Positions 31,101 to 32,856 of a DNA stretch of 32,856 nucleotides are shown piece by piece. The DNA comes from an uncultured Prevotellaceae bacterium (lineage in GTDB: Bacteria; Bacteroidota; Bacteroidia; Bacteroidales; Bacteroidaceae). Made by a program: the position numbers and the translations under genes. The stretch spans positions 1 to 32,856 of the forward strand of contig CALELI010000120.1 in NCBI GenBank assembly GCA_937902455.1, given 5' to 3'. Below the pieces are notes generated by a model. The model had not been told where the DNA came from and made no database searches. It saw only the letters and a program-made list of their open reading frames with translations. Positions within the stretch are counted from its first letter, which is position 1. Each line of letters begins with the position of its first letter.

Positions 31101-31501
31101 TCAGCGGAGAGAAATACCTCACACAGGTTATCCGAGGCAGAGAGACTTGCGACATGCCAAGTCGCAGATGGAACAAGCCGAGCATCATGCTCCAGTGCGA
31201 GGCAAACTACAGTAATGCTCATGGTACTCCGTGGGTGTACAGCCACCAGAAAATCGGAAAGTTGGTCGGTGCTCCAGTACCAGGAACCATGACGAGCGTG
31301 AACTGGGTAACCATGCAGGATCCTGACCTTGTATTTGGAATCCCAGTAATCGGTTACCGTACGGACGAGGGCCACTACCTTGAAGGCTCCCAGCTCGAGC
31401 CAGACGTCCTCGTACTCAACTCACCAGAGACGGTAGTAAAAGGTGAGGACACCCAGCTAAGGACCGCAGTAGAGGAACTGCTGAAGGAAATAGGAAAATA
31501 A
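28154..31501 (+). CDS. Exported tricorn-like S41 peptidase (TolB propeller, PDZ, S41)
   Basis: A large exported serine peptidase expected to degrade peptides. The 1115 residues run: signal peptide (~1-26), TolB/WD40-like beta-propeller repeats with SPDG motifs (~30-570; e.g. WSPDGRQIAFSTD), a Lys/Asp-rich linker (~596-631), second propeller part (~640-740), tricorn C1 helical region, PDZ (~815-905), and the S41 core (~920-1100) with DTRFNGGGRMHEDIE and the probable nucleophile Ser1020 in EANYSNAHGTPW. Three oddities are visible: the signal peptide is encoded by 7-bp repeats, the Lys/Asp linker is a tandem repeat, and a near-identical 35-bp segment occurs in both the linker and the PDZ domain. 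The phosphatase gene follows after 17 bp, so they form an operon. Confidence 0.93.
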   Translation: MKKTSAFKILLLFTLHSSLFTLSSAQSVTPLWLRDVMISPDGSKIAFCYKGDIWTVPTNGGTATRITTQDSYEANPIWSPDGRQIAFSTDRNGGLDIYVMPADGGKATRLTFNSANEIPSSFSPDGKLIYFSATIQDPAESAMFPYAGLTELYSVPVKGGKSVQVLGTPAEMLSWSKDGSYFIYQDRKGGEDEWRKHHTSSITRDIWCYDVKTGKHTNLTNRAGEDRNPVLSEDGKTIYFLKEVSQPSVSNDGSQSNRLWGSMNVWNMPLASKEGATASQLTSFKTHPVRFLSMGGGKLCFTWDGEIYTMTPNGKPDKVDISLTLDEENETEILKRSSGAGSGSVSPDGKQVAFIVRGEVFVTSVEYNTTKQITHTAAAERSVDFGKDNRSLVYASERDGLSQLYLAKISRKEDPNFPNATIIDEEPLLKDLKVERSHPTFSPDGKEVAFIENRTKLKVVNLDSKTVREVTDGSTWYSQSSGFSYSWSPDGKWFVIEYTANGHEPYNDVGLVSSKGGEITNITASGYMSGNARWVMDGNAILFQTEMFGLRAHASWGSQYDAMLCFLNQDAYDKFRLSKEDYELRKELDKNPSTGSGTGDKKEEKKGDKKDEKKDEKKDDKKDDKKDVKPIEVELDGIRDRIVRLTPNSSDMGDAILSKDGETMYYLAAFEGGMDLWKMDLRKKETKLISKGAGSGMFTTDGEGKTIFLMGSSLKKMDGDNLKPITFTAEMKLDHQAEREYMFNYVVREEQQRFYTKSMHGVDWTEMANAYKKFLPHISNNYDFAELLSELLGELNVSHTGGRYYPAGSAEPTASLGLLFDMSYTGKGLKVAEVIKGGPFDHANLKLKAGDIITKIDGTDITDEQDVSTLLMGKSGKKTLVCFENPSTSSGTGDKNGEAVILPVSKSKMNDLLYDRWVKQREEDVKKWSNGRLGYVHIKQMNDNSFRPLYSDVLGRFNKCDGIVIDTRFNGGGRMHEDIEVLFSGEKYLTQVIRGRETCDMPSRRWNKPSIMLQCEANYSNAHGTPWVYSHQKIGKLVGAPVPGTMTSVNWVTMQDPDLVFGIPVIGYRTDEGHYLEGSQLEPDVLVLNSPETVVKGEDTQLRTAVEELLKEIGK
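28171..28219. repeat. Heptad array inside a signal-peptide coding region
   Basis: Seven 7-bp units: ATTCAAA, ATTCTTT, TACTTTT, CACTCTT, CACTCTT, CACTTTT, CACTCTG. They encode residues 7-22 of the S41 peptidase (FKILLLFTLHSSLFTL), that is, the hydrophobic core of the signal peptide. A one-unit change would shift the frame; three units would add or remove 7 residues. Confidence 0.85.
29924..29958 (+). repeat. 35-bp intragenic repeat, copy 1
   Basis: Contains CCTTCTACAGGCTCAGG followed by AACCGGAGACAAGAA and encodes NPSTGSGTGDKK at the start of the Lys/Asp-rich linker. It matches copy 2 (30806-30840) at 32 of 35 positions. The core resembles the dispersed CCTTCGACAAGCTCAGG motif seen in many bacterial genomes. 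Confidence 0.85.
29952..30038 (+). repeat. Lys/Asp coding tandem repeat
   Basis: Degenerate 12- and 15-bp units built on GAYAAGAAGGAT encode the run of KKDEKK/KKDDKK motifs in the linker between the two propeller parts of the S41 peptidase. All units are multiples of 3, so length changes would keep the frame. Confidence 0.75.
30806..30840 (+). repeat. 35-bp intragenic repeat, copy 2
   Basis: Contains CCTTCGACAAGCTCAGG followed by AACCGGAGACAAGAA and encodes NPSTSSGTGDKN near the end of the PDZ domain. Same reading frame as copy 1, 882 bp upstream. Confidence 0.85.
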
Positions 31502-31518
31502 CAATTAATAACTACAGT

Positions 31519-32799
31519 ATGAGAAAGACATTTATGCTATTGCTGCTGGCAACCTGTGCAATGAATTGCATGGCTCAGTCAGCCTATGACGAGATTAAGG
31601 CTACTCCCGAGAAGAGTGGCGGAGTGTATTATGCATATCCTGTTCCGACACAGCAACTGACACCTGCACCAAAGGGCTATTCCCCATTCTATATCAGCCA
31701 CTACGGCCGACATGGGTCGAGGTATCTGCTGAACGACATGGACTATTCCCGCATCATGAACATGTTCAAGAGGGCTAACGACTCTCTTGCTCTCAATGCG
31801 CTGGGCAAGGACGTGCTCGGACGTCTGGAGAAGATATGGGCAGAAGCAGAATTTCACGGTGACGAACTGGCCCCTCTCGGCAAACGCCAGCACAGGGGAA
31901 TTGCAGAGAGAATGTACAGCAACTATCCGAACCTGTTTGGCAAGGGTGCAAAGGTGACAGCCACATCTACCACCTCAATGAGGGTGACCGTCAGCATGTT
32001 TGCATTCATCGAGCGCCTGAAGGAACTGAATCCTGCACTGAACATCAACTGGGATGTGACAAGGGCTAACATGCAGTATCTCAACTACCACACCGACCGC
32101 TACAACTCTCTCAAGAACCGCAGGAGCGAAGGATGGCAGAAGGCTCACAGCGATTTCTGCGCAAGGGGAATCCCGGCAGACAGGTTCGTCAACCAGTTCT
32201 TCGCCGACACTTCCTACATCTCCAAGAACAGAATTGGCAGGAGTCAGGTGATGAGCGCAATGTTTGATGTCACCGTCGATGCCCAGAACATGGAGACGGA
32301 TGTGTCGATGTACGACCTGTTCACCACGGATGAACTATATGAGAACTGGAGAAACAGCAACAGCTGGTTCTACAACTGCGACGCTAACAGTCCGTTCAAC
32401 GACGGTACGGCAATGGAAAGCACACACAATCTGCTCAGGCACTTCATCGACAACGCCAATGCTGTCATCAGCGGAAACAGCAAGGAGACGGCTACCCTGC
32501 GCTTCGGTCATGACGGCAACATCATTCCTCTGGCTGCCATCATGCACCTGAAGGGATGTGATGCGGTGGTGAATGACCTCAACAAACTGCAGGATTCCTG
32601 GCAGAACTACTACGTGTCGCCTATGGGTGCGAACATCCAGTGGGTGTTCTTCAGGAACAAGGCTGGCGACGTGATAGTGAAATTCCTCCTCAACGAGGTA
32701 GAGACTTCAATACCTGTCGAGACTGATATGTTCCCTTACTATAAGTGGAAGGACGTAGAGAAGTTTTTTAGTTATCAGTTAACAATGAAAAATGAATAA
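31519..32799 (+). CDS. Exported histidine phosphatase (acid phosphatase/MINPP-like)
   Basis: Hydrolyses phosphate monoesters, possibly inositol phosphates, outside the cytoplasm through a phospho-histidine intermediate. The 426 residues start with a signal peptide (MRKTFMLLLLATCAMNCMAQ). The catalytic motif is RHGSR at residues 64-68 (YGRHGSRYLL), and the proton-donor motif is GHDGN with His331-Asp332. The HD form is that of acid phosphatases and phytases; MINPP enzymes usually have HAE, so the inositol phosphate assignment is open. It follows the S41 peptidase gene by 17 bp. The C-terminus SYQLTMKNE is encoded by heptad-repeat DNA that continues past the stop. Confidence 0.88.
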   Translation: MRKTFMLLLLATCAMNCMAQSAYDEIKATPEKSGGVYYAYPVPTQQLTPAPKGYSPFYISHYGRHGSRYLLNDMDYSRIMNMFKRANDSLALNALGKDVLGRLEKIWAEAEFHGDELAPLGKRQHRGIAERMYSNYPNLFGKGAKVTATSTTSMRVTVSMFAFIERLKELNPALNINWDVTRANMQYLNYHTDRYNSLKNRRSEGWQKAHSDFCARGIPADRFVNQFFADTSYISKNRIGRSQVMSAMFDVTVDAQNMETDVSMYDLFTTDELYENWRNSNSWFYNCDANSPFNDGTAMESTHNLLRHFIDNANAVISGNSKETATLRFGHDGNIIPLAAIMHLKGCDAVVNDLNKLQDSWQNYYVSPMGANIQWVFFRNKAGDVIVKFLLNEVETSIPVETDMFPYYKWKDVEKFFSYQLTMKNE

Positions 32800-32839
32800 T
32801 GAAAAATGAATAATGAAAAATTGTTAACTTATAATTCAT
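32770..32839. repeat. Heptad array across the phosphatase stop codon
   Basis: Ten units with a 7-bp step: AGTTATC, AGTTAAC, AATGAAA, AATGAAT, AATGAAA, AATGAAT, AATGAAA, AATTGTT, AACTTAT, AATTCAT. The first four encode the last residues and stop of the phosphatase. After the stop, two further mini-frames (MKNE and MKNC) follow in the stop/start-overlap pattern. The array runs into the 31-bp terminal repeat. Confidence 0.85.
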
Positions 32840-32856
32840 TGTTTCTTCACAAGTTC
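32826..32856. repeat. 31-bp terminal direct repeat, right copy
   Basis: Identical to positions 1-31. It carries the end of the GT9 gene in antisense, immediately after the heptad array downstream of the phosphatase. Confidence 0.9.

Overview
This window looks like a piece of Bacteroidales chromosome, most likely Prevotellaceae. The reasons are a fused SecDF, promoters of the Bacteroidetes sigma type (TTTG, 19-21 bp, TAnnTTTG), A-rich starts without Shine-Dalgarno sites, a glycine-lipid acyltransferase pair, a tRNA-Glu/rpsT unit, a DUF4254/glycosyltransferase-9 pair and several exported glycoside hydrolases and peptidases. I see no integrase, transposase, replication, phage or conjugation gene. 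The genus is an inference.

Layout. (1) 1-6.2 kb, minus strand: a DUF4254 protein and a GT9 (heptosyltransferase-like) enzyme under one promoter, secDF with its own promoter and terminator, and a membrane-anchored endonuclease/exonuclease/phosphatase. (2) 6.2-6.86 kb: a gene-free stretch with two tandem-repeat blocks and a long bipartite inverted repeat. (3) 6.86-9.7 kb, plus: an exported two-domain M16 peptidase. (4) 9.7-12.45 kb, minus: glsB, glsA and recO. (5) 12.5-16.16 kb, plus: tRNA-Glu and rpsT, then an exported GH2 beta-galactosidase whose end overlaps the end of uvrC. (6) 16.1-21.06 kb, minus: an unknown exported protein, mnmG, apt and uvrC, apparently one operon. (7) 21.2-23.6 kb: a small exported Q/G-rich protein (plus), then a minus-strand iron/oxidative-stress group of ferritin, lipocalin and superoxide reductase. 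(8) 23.6-28.1 kb: an inverted-repeat element, a minus-strand GH2 enzyme, a second palindromic tandem array and a plus-strand GH9 endoglucanase. (9) 28.15-32.8 kb, plus: a tricorn-like S41 peptidase and a histidine phosphatase.

The most striking signal is not a gene. Short arrays with an exact 7-bp period sit at many gene junctions, in 5' leaders, and inside coding ends (GT9 and phosphatase C-termini, MnmG and GlsB N-termini, the S41 peptidase signal peptide). Upstream of the GH9 gene the array forms a ladder of four 4-5-codon reading frames, each stop overlapping the next start, that ends exactly on the GH9 start codon. Two intergenic arrays of 22-23 bp direct repeats with inverted flanks, and a dispersed CCTAACCTCCCC-type palindromic repeat, add further repeat structure.

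The first and last 31 bases of the window are identical, so the sequence closes on itself. Because it is full of single-copy housekeeping genes and has no replication module, a repeat-driven false circle or an assembly overlap is more likely than a real replicon.
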